Assembly (NCBI GenBank): GCA_964512635.1
Contig: CAZEJB010000009.1
Location: 1 to 64,000, forward strand
Length of the DNA: 64,000 bases
Source: JADZFO01 sp964512635
Lineage (GTDB): Bacteria; 4484-113; JAFGCY01
Direction of reading: 5' to 3'
A program made the position numbers and the translations under genes. Shown in pieces: positions 24,698-33,796 of the stretch (position 1 is the stretch's first letter; the number at the start of each line of letters is the position of its first letter). Under the pieces are notes generated by a model. That model searched no databases. It worked only from the letters and a program-made list of their open reading frames with translations, and was not told the DNA's origin.

Positions 24698-24973
24698 TCA
24701 GGCGGAGGCGGAACCAAAGCTAGCGGTCGTATCCAGCACGTTGCTGTCGGTACCGGAGGTCAGGCCCGGGGCGTTGAAGATGAGGGCGAAGGCTGCGATC
24801 TCCTCGGCCTGGCAGAAGTTGTAGTCGTCAATCAGTTCCGCCACCCGGGCGCGAAGTTCTTCAAGGGTCTCACCCTGGGTCAGCATCGAGAAGGTCCCGA
24901 CCCGCGCATAAGCGCTGAAGCCGCCATCGTCCTGCGCGGCAACATCAAAGAACACACAATCTGAATATCCCAC
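24698..24973 (-). CDS. HicB-like small protein (2-oxoisovalerate-dehydrogenase-like family)
   Basis: A 91-residue protein. VFFDVAAQDDGGFSAYARVGTFSMLTQGETLEELRARVAELIDDYNF has the strand-strand-helix layout of HicB-type partial RNase-H folds, often mislabelled 2-oxoisovalerate dehydrogenase. The following about 40 residues are not recognised. No HicA gene is adjacent: the next gene downstream is arsR. GTG 24973 is chosen because the homologous part begins there; an upstream ATG at 25120 would add about 50 unlikely residues. Confidence 0.55.
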   Translation of the reverse strand: MGYSDCVFFDVAAQDDGGFSAYARVGTFSMLTQGETLEELRARVAELIDDYNFCQAEEIAAFALIFNAPGLTSGTDSNVLDTTASFGSASA

Positions 24974-25125
24974 GCCGGGATTGTAACCCCGCGCGGACCC
25001 CCTCGCAAAGGATAAGGGAAAATACGGTAGAGATCCCAGTGCTCCTAGGTCCAGAAGTTGCAGAGTGCCTGACTGGGTGGCCCGGCCGGATTTGACGCAG
25101 CAAGCGCTCTCGGGTGCCATCAGCG

Positions 25126-26025
25126 TCAGTCACTGGCTCTGAGTCGCTGGCGAACTTCATGCAGCTCACTGGCAGCAACCCCATCGACCAGCTCCGTTGC
25201 AGAAGAGGTCTGGCGGTTTGCTGTATCAGGGCCTTCACTGGTCTGAACTGCTCCGGCCAGATATGCGCCAGCAACTTCACCCGCAGACAGCGGCACCAGC
25301 GGCCGTTCCTCGTAGAGCTCAATTAGATAGAGGTACAGCTCAGCGGCGTTAATCGTGTACTTCATGCTGCCAGGCTTCTCGCCGCAGGCAGTGCCATAGT
25401 TTGCCAGCTCTGCCAGAGTGCGAAGTGAGAAATAGACTGCCATCAGCATCGCGCCCAATGCAGTTAGACCAGACAGTGTTACCAGTAACCGAGAAAGGTC
25501 CGTCTGGTCACCAAAACTGTAAGTCAGGTAGAAACTGATCAGGCAGACTACAGAGCTGGCTACCAAGCGGAAAAACTGCTTCGGCAACTCCCGGCTGTAA
25601 ACCGGTCGAGAGTCCGGTTGAAGATACCACTCCAGATTGCGGCACATGTGTCGGATCATTGCTGGAAGTTTCACTGGTCTGTTCTGGTTCTCAAGCCATT
25701 GCTGGATCGCCGGAAGACTGTTTCGAATGTCGGGAAACATATCGATACCTGCTCCAATGCGCGCAAAGAAGTTATCCTCACGCAGACGCCTTCGCACCCA
25801 TAACCGATACTCGCAGGAAGTGTAGTAGCGGCCATCCGGGAAACGCTGGTCGTAGGGATCCTCACCAACCAGCCCACGCAGCAGTTTGCCCATGCTGCGG
25901 GCCAGCGGGCCGCTGAGCACAGTCCAGGGCGGCAGGCGGGTATCGCCCGCCGGCCCGGCAGTCAAAGGCGCGGGGCGACTCTGCAGCAGCAGGTCATAAC
26001 CAGTCGGCGGCTCTAGGCCGGTCAT
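25126..26025 (-). CDS. NLEWYL-family two-helix membrane protein (paralog B)
   Basis: A 299-residue member of the window's expanded family. Family blocks: EYRLWVRRRLREDNFFARIGAGIDMFPDIRNSLPAI, CRNLEWYLQP (N at residue 130), two hydrophobic segments (about 150-205), then TINAAELYLYLIELYEERPL. It differs by a longer N-terminal Pro-rich start (about 35 residues) and a longer Ser/Ala/Glu tail. No signal peptide. It lies 84 nt downstream of the papain-like lipoprotein gene on the same strand, so the two could be expressed together. Function unknown. Confidence 0.75.
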   Translation of the reverse strand: MTGLEPPTGYDLLLQSRPAPLTAGPAGDTRLPPWTVLSGPLARSMGKLLRGLVGEDPYDQRFPDGRYYTSCEYRLWVRRRLREDNFFARIGAGIDMFPDIRNSLPAIQQWLENQNRPVKLPAMIRHMCRNLEWYLQPDSRPVYSRELPKQFFRLVASSVVCLISFYLTYSFGDQTDLSRLLVTLSGLTALGAMLMAVYFSLRTLAELANYGTACGEKPGSMKYTINAAELYLYLIELYEERPLVPLSAGEVAGAYLAGAVQTSEGPDTANRQTSSATELVDGVAASELHEVRQRLRASD

Positions 26026-26109
26026 GACAGCAGTATAAACAATTTCCGGGCGCCAGCCGCCCGCTGCACAAAGCCAACTAGTTGGCGCTGGTGCTGTTCC
26101 TCAGAGATG

Positions 26110-29001
26110 CTAGGGGCCGCTGCTGACAGTCATCCGCGCGCCAGACCCGAAGTACCAGGCCGCACCCGGGTTGGCGTTGTAATCGAGGTAGACGTCATAG
26201 GTCTGGCCGGCAATAAGCTGGCCCGGCCCTACGCCGTCGAAGAAGTCGCTGGCCGTGAGCACATGAGTCATCAGATACTCGCCCCCAGCGCCAAGCCCGG
26301 CCGCCCGCAGCTCGAGGTAGAGATTGGCATTCTGGGAAGTATCAGTGTTCTCAATAATCATCCTGACGCCGCTGTTTCCGCTGAAGTCTTCGACCCAGCC
26401 GCCGTCGAAGCGAACCCAGATCACGTCCGGCGTGGACGTGCCTACAGTGCTGCCCTCCACCGACTTGTCGCTGTAGTTACCATCCGAAATGCTGCTCTGG
26501 CCGCTGCGGTTAAAGGCATTCACGCCCCAGGCAGCGCCAATAATGCTGCCGGGCGTCGGGTCGGTCTGCTGCTTAACATAAAAGCCATGGCAGATGGCCG
26601 ACGTGTCCTTGCTGAACAGCTTATATGCATAGTCATCCGGGGTCGCATCGGCGTTTGGCAGAGCAGCAATATCCACGATCAGCCTGCCGCTGCCGAGATA
26701 GGAATCTACAAGTATCACTCCAGGCAACTCGTTCGGATCGTCCCAGACGATACCGATGGCATCTGTGCCTGGAACCATGATGATGCGCGGGAAGACGCCT
26801 ATCGGTGATTGAAACTGTATCAGGAACTCATCGCCTTCCTTTAGCACGTCGTTGTAGGCCACAGGGTCAACCGGGTCAAATGTTTCGTTAAGAAGGTCAA
26901 TCTGTACGTCGTCATTGCGTCGCAGCTTTGGGTTGGCGAAGAAGATCTGCATAAACTGGCTCGCCGGACCGCCGACTTCCGGAACGTTCACCACCGATTC
27001 TGGCGCCACCACGGTTATGGTGAAGGGGAAGGTGTCGCTGCCAAAGCTGTTGCTTACTTCAAGTTCGCAGTCATAGCTCCCGGCTGCACCGAGGTCGATC
27101 AACGGGCTCTCAGCACTGCTGCTGCCAGGGGTGATGTCGCCGCCAAAGGTCCAGGAAAAGCTCAGGTTCTGGTCGCCGTCAACTACTGCGCTGATGTTCA
27201 GACTCTCGCCGCTGATACCGCTGAGAGGCGTGACGGACACCACGGTCGGTGTGCCATCCAGGAAGCCGGTATCGACGCTGCTAAGCTCGCTCTCCCCCTG
27301 TCCGTCAAAGGCGCTGACCCAGTAGCTGTGACCAAGGAAATCGCTGATGCCCAGGTCGTCATAGCTCTGCGCAAAGCCGTCATTGAGCACGGCAATCTGG
27401 TTGTCCTGACTGTCGCGGTAGACGTAGTAGCCGCTGGCGCCGTCAACAGCGCTCCAGCTAAGCGCGATCCTATCGGTGTACAGGCCATCACTAGCCTGCA
27501 GGCCGGCCGGCGGGTCAAGGTCCGGACTGCTGCCGCAGTAAAACTCAGCCAGGTCCGAGCTGAAGTCATCGCCAAGCACGAGTGCCCAGGCCAGCGAACC
27601 GTTGTCATGGTCGAAGCTGCTGTAGGCGATCCACACATGTCCGTTGTCGCCCCAGTCGGAGCCCCAGCTGTTGCGCACCTTGAAGGCCTGGCGAGCATCG
27701 TCATAGCCCACAATCAGCATCGCGTGTACGCCGATCTGGGGTCCGCTATAGGCCCACTCGTCAGCGGGGTCGTAGTAACGGAATGCATTGTCGATGCGGG
27801 TGACCAGCACCAGCGGCCGGTGCTGAAGCGCGAGGACGGCCCGGGCATTAGTCATCCGCGCGGGGCTGTCCAGTGGCTGCATGGAGTAACTATCAATCTG
27901 CAGCATCGCTGCGTCGTCCAGCGCGCCCTGGGTCCAGGCGTCATCGCAAAGCTGCGCATAAGGCGCATTGAGCTCCGTCGAGGTGCCGGATGTCTGCAGG
28001 TACAGCGCGCTCTGGGTCAGGCTGCGGCCGTCCTCTGGACAGCCCAGCGACTGGTTCTTGCCTGTTTCCACGTAAAGGTAGCGGGCACTTGGCAGGTTAG
28101 CGGCATTGTTGAAGTCCCAGCCCTGGCTGCTATAAAGCTGGCCAAGCTGGAAGGCAAAGGCGCCGTCCGCGAGGGCAAAGGCGGCACAGCTTGCGGCGCT
28201 GCCCTGGTCATGCACAGGCGGGCATTCGGGGCTAAGGTCCACACTGGCCGATAGCACGCCGGGCAATGAGAGAATCGGCAGCTGTTCGCCAAGGGGCTGC
28301 TCATCAACACCGCCGGTGCCACGCAGTTCGGCGCCGCCGATACGAAGCTGACGCAGGGTCGCAGGGTCGCTGCCCGTCAGCACAATCATGACCCGCGCCT
28401 CTCCGCCGGCGCTGGTATAGGCGCTTAGTGAGTCCAGGGTCAGTACGCCGTCGGCCGGCCCGCTGAACCAGTCCCAGCGGCCCGCGGGCCAGTTGGCGAG
28501 AGCGACCCAGACCTGGCCGAAGTCGGCCGGCGCCTGCGCCGGGTCCCAGTCCAGCGCCAGGGTCTGTGCCTGGCCGCTGGCGCTGTAGTCATCAAGTTGG
28601 AAGCGATAGCTGCAAAAAGCCATCCCGCTGAAGTCTGCGCCAGCCGGGCTGAAGTCTGCGCTTAGCCCGTCCACACTGACGCGGCTGAGGGCTTCAGCGG
28701 CTTCAAACTGGCTGGCTGTGCGGCTCAGGCCATCGGGGCTGAATGACGCCCGGCGCTGACCTGGTCCGGACGGCTGCGGCAGCGCAAAGGACGCCCCGCG
28801 GCTAAGGAAGGGCGGAATTGCCTGAGGCTGAGGCTGCATGCTGACTTCCAGCGGACCGTAGGCATCGACTGCCGGGTCTGCTGAGGGCGCCGCGCCGTGA
28901 CTGCCCTGCGGGCTGGTGTTTCCTCCGCCGCAGGAGGCAATTGAGAGACTTAAAGCAAGCAAAGCCGCAATGCCAGCGGCTCGAACGCAGTGCAGGTACA
29001 T
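26110..29001 (-). CDS. lipoprotein: WDWFSG-type domain, papain-like (C1) peptidase, Fn3-like and PKD/Ig-like domains
   Basis: A 963-residue lipoprotein (lipobox SIASCGGG) started by ATG 29001 behind a GGAGGTGG site. The WDWFSG domain covers about residues 120-215 (FCSYRFQLDDY ... GRWDWFSGPADG). A C1-family peptidase follows, with the oxyanion/catalytic region DQGSAASC272, H426 in GVHAMLIVGYDD and N444 in VRNSWGSDWGDNG. Family members usually read CGSCW around the Cys, so this is a divergent but complete triad. Then come a fibronectin-III-like segment (about 505-600), a PKD/Ig-like segment (about 600-690) and about 270 unrecognised residues. A surface or periplasmic cysteine protease is likely. 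The substrate is unknown. Confidence 0.85.
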   Translation of the reverse strand: MYLHCVRAAGIAALLALSLSIASCGGGNTSPQGSHGAAPSADPAVDAYGPLEVSMQPQPQAIPPFLSRGASFALPQPSGPGQRRASFSPDGLSRTASQFEAAEALSRVSVDGLSADFSPAGADFSGMAFCSYRFQLDDYSASGQAQTLALDWDPAQAPADFGQVWVALANWPAGRWDWFSGPADGVLTLDSLSAYTSAGGEARVMIVLTGSDPATLRQLRIGGAELRGTGGVDEQPLGEQLPILSLPGVLSASVDLSPECPPVHDQGSAASCAAFALADGAFAFQLGQLYSSQGWDFNNAANLPSARYLYVETGKNQSLGCPEDGRSLTQSALYLQTSGTSTELNAPYAQLCDDAWTQGALDDAAMLQIDSYSMQPLDSPARMTNARAVLALQHRPLVLVTRIDNAFRYYDPADEWAYSGPQIGVHAMLIVGYDDARQAFKVRNSWGSDWGDNGHVWIAYSSFDHDNGSLAWALVLGDDFSSDLAEFYCGSSPDLDPPAGLQASDGLYTDRIALSWSAVDGASGYYVYRDSQDNQIAVLNDGFAQSYDDLGISDFLGHSYWVSAFDGQGESELSSVDTGFLDGTPTVVSVTPLSGISGESLNISAVVDGDQNLSFSWTFGGDITPGSSSAESPLIDLGAAGSYDCELEVSNSFGSDTFPFTITVVAPESVVNVPEVGGPASQFMQIFFANPKLRRNDDVQIDLLNETFDPVDPVAYNDVLKEGDEFLIQFQSPIGVFPRIIMVPGTDAIGIVWDDPNELPGVILVDSYLGSGRLIVDIAALPNADATPDDYAYKLFSKDTSAICHGFYVKQQTDPTPGSIIGAAWGVNAFNRSGQSSISDGNYSDKSVEGSTVGTSTPDVIWVRFDGGWVEDFSGNSGVRMIIENTDTSQNANLYLELRAAGLGAGGEYLMTHVLTASDFFDGVGPGQLIAGQTYDVYLDYNANPGAAWYFGSGARMTVSSGP

Positions 29002-29184
29002 CCCCCACCTCCAGCCGGATCAACGAAGTTATACCAGCACGGGAGTTGCTGTGCATTTTGCTTTGCCTGCAGCACCTGTCAGACAGTCTGGTTAGAGCAA
29101 ACTTAAATTCAGGTGAAGCCAGTCAGGATAAGGCTTCAGCGCGGTTAGAATGCCGCGTCCACTGGTCACGGGGGGTTTGATCCC

Positions 29185-31581
29185 ATGGGGAGAAATTCAC
29201 TTGTTCGAGTGCTGAGCCTGGCCTTCCTGCTGCTGCTCAGCGCCTGCTCGTCCTCACAAAAGAACACTGAAGTGCTGCTCAGCGGCCGCACGCTTCCGCT
29301 TGAAGAGCCGGCTGCCGCAACGGGTAACCCGTATCTGCCGGCCCTGAGCAGTCTGCCGTCAGGGCGTGGGACTGGCCTGCGCAGCACCAGCGGCGTGCTG
29401 CACGAGCTGCTGCTCCACCCGCCGGTGAAGACCAGTCCCGCTGGTGCCGACTATGGCAATGAACTGCTCAGTCTGGACCCGCTGGCCGCAGGTGGCGTTG
29501 CCTTTGCAGTCTTTGAGCTCTATGACTTCCCCACCGACGGCAGCATCAGCGCCGACAAGGTCCTCAGCAGCGCCGACGGCAGCTATTTTCTCGCCTTCAG
29601 CGACTTCAGCGGCGGGCGCTGGACCCTGACGCCGGTGGAAGGTACCAACTCGGTAACGCTGGGCGAGGGTCTGGAGTACTACAACAATACAGGCTCCATG
29701 TATGTGGCGATTATCGCCGCCGGTGGAGCTGTCGAGCTGTCTTCGCTGCGGGTCGAGACATCTGTGGACCTGCCAAACAGCGGCTACGACGAGCGCGAGG
29801 ATAACGACAACAGCGCGGCGGCCCAGCCGCTGCCCGAGCGCCCCTTCCTCGGCTTCAAGGGCAGCCTCGGCGCTCCGGGCTATGACGGGGATCTGGTGGA
29901 CTACTTCAGCTTTGACGCCAGTGAGGGCGAACAGATCAACATCGATCTGAGCTATCCGGCTGAGGCTAACTTCACCCTGACGCTCTCCAAGCCGGATTCC
30001 TCGGCTACGCTTGTCAGCGATGTAAACGGCAACCCCGGGGCCCGCAACATCAATGTCGGCCTCAAGGCTGGACACTATACGCTGAAAGTCACGCGGGAGC
30101 TGGGCGCGGGGGACTACCTGCTGGATGTTTCCAGCACCTTCCCCGGCTATACCGAATCCGAGCCCAATGACAAAAACCTCGAAGCCAATGGCCTCGGACC
30201 ACAGCTTGAGCGCAGCGGCTCGGTAGGCCCGGGCAGCTATGACAACGACACTGTGGACTACTTCAGCATTGATGCTGCGGAAGGTGATGTCGCGAGCTTC
30301 TCGCTGGCCTATGCTTCCGGCAGCGGTAACCTGAGCCTGAGCCTTGTGACACCGACCGGGTCGCAGCTTTACATCGACGACTTTGCCAACCCCGGGCTGC
30401 GCGCCTTCAGCTGGGGGTTGCACGAGGGGACAAACCTGCTGATCGTCAAGGCCGAGGTGGGCCACGCGACCTATACCCTGAGTGCCAGCAAGTCCAACCC
30501 CGGTTACAGCGAGCTCGAGGACAACGACAAGTTCAGCGCGGCCCAGCCGATGCCGCTGCTTCCTGTCGCCGACTTCCCCGGCTCGGCCGGCGAGTTCGGC
30601 TATGACGGCGACGACAAGGACTACTTCAGCTTCAGCTGCCAGGACGGCGACATCATTAGCGCCACGCTGGACTATGACAACAGTGTGTCCACCCTGGGGC
30701 TGCGGCTGTATGACGAAGATGAGAGCCAGGCAGCGCTTTCCATTGACGCCAATCCCGGCAGCCGTACGATCGTGCAGGGTCTGCGCGGCGGGGACTGCTA
30801 TGTGCTGGTCGAGGCCCTCAGCGGAGGCGGCGACTACAGCCTCAGCCTGACTCGCAGCCACCCCGGCTACAGTGAGACCGAGGAGAACGACACCCGGCCA
30901 ACCGCCGACTTGCTGCCGGCGCTCCCCTTCAGTGCGTATCTCGCCAGCGTAGGAGCGACGGGCTACGACGGCGACATCACGGACTACTTCACCTTCGACG
31001 CCCTTGATCAGGAGAAGTTCTCTTTCTCTATGGACTACGACGAAAACGTCAGTACGGTTTCACTGACGCTGCTCAACGCCGGGGGACAGACAATCTATGC
31101 CGACAACAGCGGCAACCCCGGGCTGCGCCAGTTCGACTGGGCGCTAAAGGCGGGGTCATACTTTATTAAGCTGAATGCCGAGGATGGTGTGTCGGACTGC
31201 AGTCTGGCCATGAGCAAGACCCAGCTTGGCCTCAGCGAGATCGAAGACAATGACGTCCGTGCCGCGGCGATGCAGCTTGATGCGCTGCCCATAGCCGACT
31301 TTACCGGCAACTGCGGCGCATTCGGTTACGACGGCGACGCCGACGACTATTTCTTCGTCAACATTGCCGCGCCGCAGTCGCTGGGCGCCAGCCTGACATA
31401 TAGCGCTGCCGACGGCACGCTCAAGTTCTACCTGCTTGACGGCAACGGTATTGCCCTGGACAGCGATACCAGCGGCAATTCGGGCGTACGCGGTGTTTCG
31501 GCTGCGGTAACTCCGGGCACCTACTATCTGCGCGTGCAGTGCACGGCCGGTGGTTCGGACTACAACATGGATGTCAGCTAG
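29185..31581 (+). CDS. lipoprotein: WDWFSG-type domain and five PPC-like repeats
   Basis: A 798-residue lipoprotein (lipobox LLLLSACSS). Residues about 95-200 carry a divergent WDWFSG-type domain (FAVFELYDF ... FSGGRWTLTPVEG). Then five repeats of about 120 residues begin near residues 203, 323, 442, 563 and 684, each with an E-x-[EP]-N-D start, GYDGDxxDYFxF in the middle and G-x-Y-x-L near the end. These match the bacterial pre-peptidase C-terminal (PPC) beta-sandwich, usually an extracellular accessory domain. No catalytic domain is attached. It is divergent from the peptidase lipoprotein gene, and the NLEWYL paralog C follows 26 nt downstream on the same strand. Confidence 0.85.
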   Translation: MGRNSLVRVLSLAFLLLLSACSSSQKNTEVLLSGRTLPLEEPAAATGNPYLPALSSLPSGRGTGLRSTSGVLHELLLHPPVKTSPAGADYGNELLSLDPLAAGGVAFAVFELYDFPTDGSISADKVLSSADGSYFLAFSDFSGGRWTLTPVEGTNSVTLGEGLEYYNNTGSMYVAIIAAGGAVELSSLRVETSVDLPNSGYDEREDNDNSAAAQPLPERPFLGFKGSLGAPGYDGDLVDYFSFDASEGEQINIDLSYPAEANFTLTLSKPDSSATLVSDVNGNPGARNINVGLKAGHYTLKVTRELGAGDYLLDVSSTFPGYTESEPNDKNLEANGLGPQLERSGSVGPGSYDNDTVDYFSIDAAEGDVASFSLAYASGSGNLSLSLVTPTGSQLYIDDFANPGLRAFSWGLHEGTNLLIVKAEVGHATYTLSASKSNPGYSELEDNDKFSAAQPMPLLPVADFPGSAGEFGYDGDDKDYFSFSCQDGDIISATLDYDNSVSTLGLRLYDEDESQAALSIDANPGSRTIVQGLRGGDCYVLVEALSGGGDYSLSLTRSHPGYSETEENDTRPTADLLPALPFSAYLASVGATGYDGDITDYFTFDALDQEKFSFSMDYDENVSTVSLTLLNAGGQTIYADNSGNPGLRQFDWALKAGSYFIKLNAEDGVSDCSLAMSKTQLGLSEIEDNDVRAAAMQLDALPIADFTGNCGAFGYDGDADDYFFVNIAAPQSLGASLTYSAADGTLKFYLLDGNGIALDSDTSGNSGVRGVSAAVTPGTYYLRVQCTAGGSDYNMDVS

Positions 31582-31607
31582 CAGCGAAAGCTGGCATAAT
31601 CTGCAGC

Positions 31608-32336
31608 ATGACGCCCGCTGAAGTCAGCAGCAGCCTGGCGCGCCAACTGCTTGAGGCGCTGAACTTCAATCCGCGCTATGACTTCGACCCGCAGCGCATC
31701 CACCTGTTTCAGGGCAGCGAGGCCGGACGCCAGCTGGCGGAGAAGCCGAGCGGCTACCGCCTGTGGCTGCGGGAGAAGCTGCCGCACTCCGGTCTGGCCA
31801 CGGCGTTGCCCGCAGGGCAGGACCTGCTGCCGGACATCTATGAGGACTCGCCCTGGCTGAAGTCCCTGGCCTGGCTGGTCAAGCCGCGCAACTATAAGGA
31901 ACTCGCGGCGCACCTGTGTCGCTACCTCGAGTGGTACGTCGACCGCACGAAGCCCGTGCAGACCCAGCGCCTGCTTCTTGATCTGCTGCAGTCGCGGCGC
32001 AGCCTCAGTATTTTTGGCGGGCTGTTTCTTGCACTGCAATTGGGTGCGGCGACTCTCGCAGCCAACAGCGGACCAGCGCTGAGCATTGCGATATCCGGCC
32101 TGTTCTATGCCTTTTTGATCTTTGTGATCATTGTGTATGTCACCGGGCGTGGCAGTGAGTACGGCGTGAACAAGGAAGAGCTGTTTCTGTACCTGCGTGA
32201 GCACTACAGCGATGCGCCGGAGAGTTATGCAGCTTTTGCAGAAAAGCTCTCCACAGGTATTGAAATGAAAGCTGCGAACCTTCCTGAAGTTGACGCGGCG
32301 GATGGAAGGCAGGGTGTCACATCAAGGACCGAGTGA
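31608..32336 (+). CDS. NLEWYL-family two-helix membrane protein (paralog C)
   Basis: A 242-residue member. Blocks: GYRLWLREKLPHSGLATALPAGQDLLPDIYEDSPWLKSL, RYLEWYVDR (Y-L-E-W-Y-V at residue 106), two hydrophobic segments (about 128-175), and NKEELFLYLREHYSDAPES. It is closest to the other plus-strand copy, paralog I at 36185 (shared SGLA..LPAG.D.LPDI...SPW and EELFLYL). It follows the PPC lipoprotein gene by 26 nt, suggesting co-transcription, and converges on paralog D with 9 nt between them. ATG 31608 is chosen because upstream codons lie in the lipoprotein gene. Confidence 0.75.
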   Translation: MTPAEVSSSLARQLLEALNFNPRYDFDPQRIHLFQGSEAGRQLAEKPSGYRLWLREKLPHSGLATALPAGQDLLPDIYEDSPWLKSLAWLVKPRNYKELAAHLCRYLEWYVDRTKPVQTQRLLLDLLQSRRSLSIFGGLFLALQLGAATLAANSGPALSIAISGLFYAFLIFVIIVYVTGRGSEYGVNKEELFLYLREHYSDAPESYAAFAEKLSTGIEMKAANLPEVDAADGRQGVTSRTE

Positions 32337-32345
32337 CCGGCATGA

Positions 32346-33044
32346 TCAGCGCTCCTTCCCGGCCAGTGGTACAGCAGCAGGCCCAGGCTCTTTGAGGTCC
32401 GCTGCCAGCAGGATGGTGCCCGCTCCTGAGGTGTCCGGCGCATCGCTGTAAGCCGCATGCAGGTAGCGGTACAGCTCGATCACGTTGATGTGGAAGTTCT
32501 CACCGCTGGGGTCAGCGCCAAGCAGCAGTCCGCCCTGGCCGAGAAAGCGCAAGCGCAGGAACATGCTGAAGAAAGACCCGCCGCCGACAACCATGGCCCA
32601 GGTATTGTCCGGAAACTGCCAGATACCCCAGGCAACAAGCAGGCTGCCTTGAAGCAGATCGCCCAGGTGCCAGAGCGTCCTGAGACCATAGCGCGGGGTT
32701 TCTGTCTTTGGGTCGAGGTAGAAGGCCAGATGACGGGCGAGGTAACAGGCGGTCTGTGCAACGCTGCGAGGCAGGAATAGTCGCTCAAAGGGCCGCAAGG
32801 CAGGATGCATGGCTTCGACAATATCCGGAAAGGCCCCCAGCCCATCGAGCAGTCGCAGGGCGAGGTCGCTGCCCTCAAGCTTCTGCCGCACGATATTGCG
32901 GTAGGCAACGCCTGGCGCGCTGATCGTGTAGTCCTGCTGGAGCAGCTGGAAGTCGTTGACGCCCTCGACGTAGCGAATCCTGGCCAGCAGATTTTCCAGG
33001 GCTTTAAGCGCCTGCTGCGCACCCCTTGTACTGACCTTCGCCAT
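32346..33044 (-). CDS. NLEWYL-family two-helix membrane protein (paralog D)
   Basis: A 232-residue member and the last gene of the five-gene minus-strand unit. Blocks: AYRNIVRQKLEGSDLALRLLDGLGAFPDIVEAMHPALRPFERLFLPRS, ARHLAFYLDP (the signature is changed to H-L-A-F-Y-L at residue 105), two weaker hydrophobic segments (about 125-170), and HINVIELYRYLHAAYSDAPD. ATG 33044 shares one base with the stop of paralog E (TGATG), so translation is probably coupled. The loss of the Glu-Trp pair is the main deviation in the cluster. Confidence 0.75.
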   Translation of the reverse strand: MAKVSTRGAQQALKALENLLARIRYVEGVNDFQLLQQDYTISAPGVAYRNIVRQKLEGSDLALRLLDGLGAFPDIVEAMHPALRPFERLFLPRSVAQTACYLARHLAFYLDPKTETPRYGLRTLWHLGDLLQGSLLVAWGIWQFPDNTWAMVVGGGSFFSMFLRLRFLGQGGLLLGADPSGENFHINVIELYRYLHAAYSDAPDTSGAGTILLAADLKEPGPAAVPLAGKER

Positions 33045-33796
33045 CAATGCGGGCCCTGCCGGACTGTTGCCGCGCCCGTCTGGCCGGTCTCGAGCCGCCG
33101 CCGCGTTCCGGCCAGCAGGTCCGCCGTTTCCAGCGCGCCGACCGCCGGCTGGTCCAGCGGGTCGCTCAGCGTTTCAAGGGCATAGCGAAAGAACTCCACC
33201 GCATTGACCTTGAACCTGAAGCTGTTTGCCGGCACGCCGGCGACGAAGGGGTTGGACAGCGGCCCGCCGAGACTGACGGCCGCGAGCTGGCCAAGAAAAG
33301 GCCCGGCCAGTCCGAGAGGCGCGGCCGAGCTTGACACAGGAAGGCCGATTGAACTGAACCAGTAAATCAGCAGTGTGTAGACCGCCAGCGCGGCAAGGAT
33401 GGCCAGGCTCTGCACAACATAGGCCGTCACGGGCAGCACCGGCCGGGCATAGGCCGGGTCAAGGTACCACTCCAGGTTGCGCAGCATCTGGCACAGCATC
33501 GGCGCCAGGCGGCGCGCGCCAAAGAGCTTCTGCGCGGGCTGGAAGATCAGCGGCAGGGCCGCGGTCAGATCCGGCAGGCCGGCCGGCCCGTCGACAAGCT
33601 GGTGCAGCAGGCCCGACCCCGCCAGCTTGGCCCGCACCCAGTCACGGTAGCCATACAGCTTTTCGCCGCCCAGCTGGCGCAGATAGCCGTCGGAATAGGG
33701 GTCGATGTTCAGGCCTGACACGATGCGGTACAGCCGCGACAGTATGTCCCGCGCCAGAGGGCTGGAAACGCGTAGTAAGTCCTGCTGAAAACTCAT
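33044..33796 (-). CDS. NLEWYL-family two-helix membrane protein (paralog E)
   Basis: A 250-residue member. Blocks: GYRDWVRAKLAGSGLLHQLVDGPAGLPDLTAALPLIFQPAQKLF, LRNLEWYLDP (N at residue 107), hydrophobic segments at about 125-150 and 158-185, and FKVNAVEFFRYALETLSDP. Its N-terminus (MSFQQDLLRVSSPLARDILSRLYR) is nearly the same as that of paralog G, showing a recent duplication of that subtype. It overlaps both neighbours (ATGA with F upstream, TGATG with D downstream). The last 25 residues are Arg/Gly/Thr-rich. Confidence 0.8.
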   Translation of the reverse strand: MSFQQDLLRVSSPLARDILSRLYRIVSGLNIDPYSDGYLRQLGGEKLYGYRDWVRAKLAGSGLLHQLVDGPAGLPDLTAALPLIFQPAQKLFGARRLAPMLCQMLRNLEWYLDPAYARPVLPVTAYVVQSLAILAALAVYTLLIYWFSSIGLPVSSSAAPLGLAGPFLGQLAAVSLGGPLSNPFVAGVPANSFRFKVNAVEFFRYALETLSDPLDQPAVGALETADLLAGTRRRLETGQTGAATVRQGPH

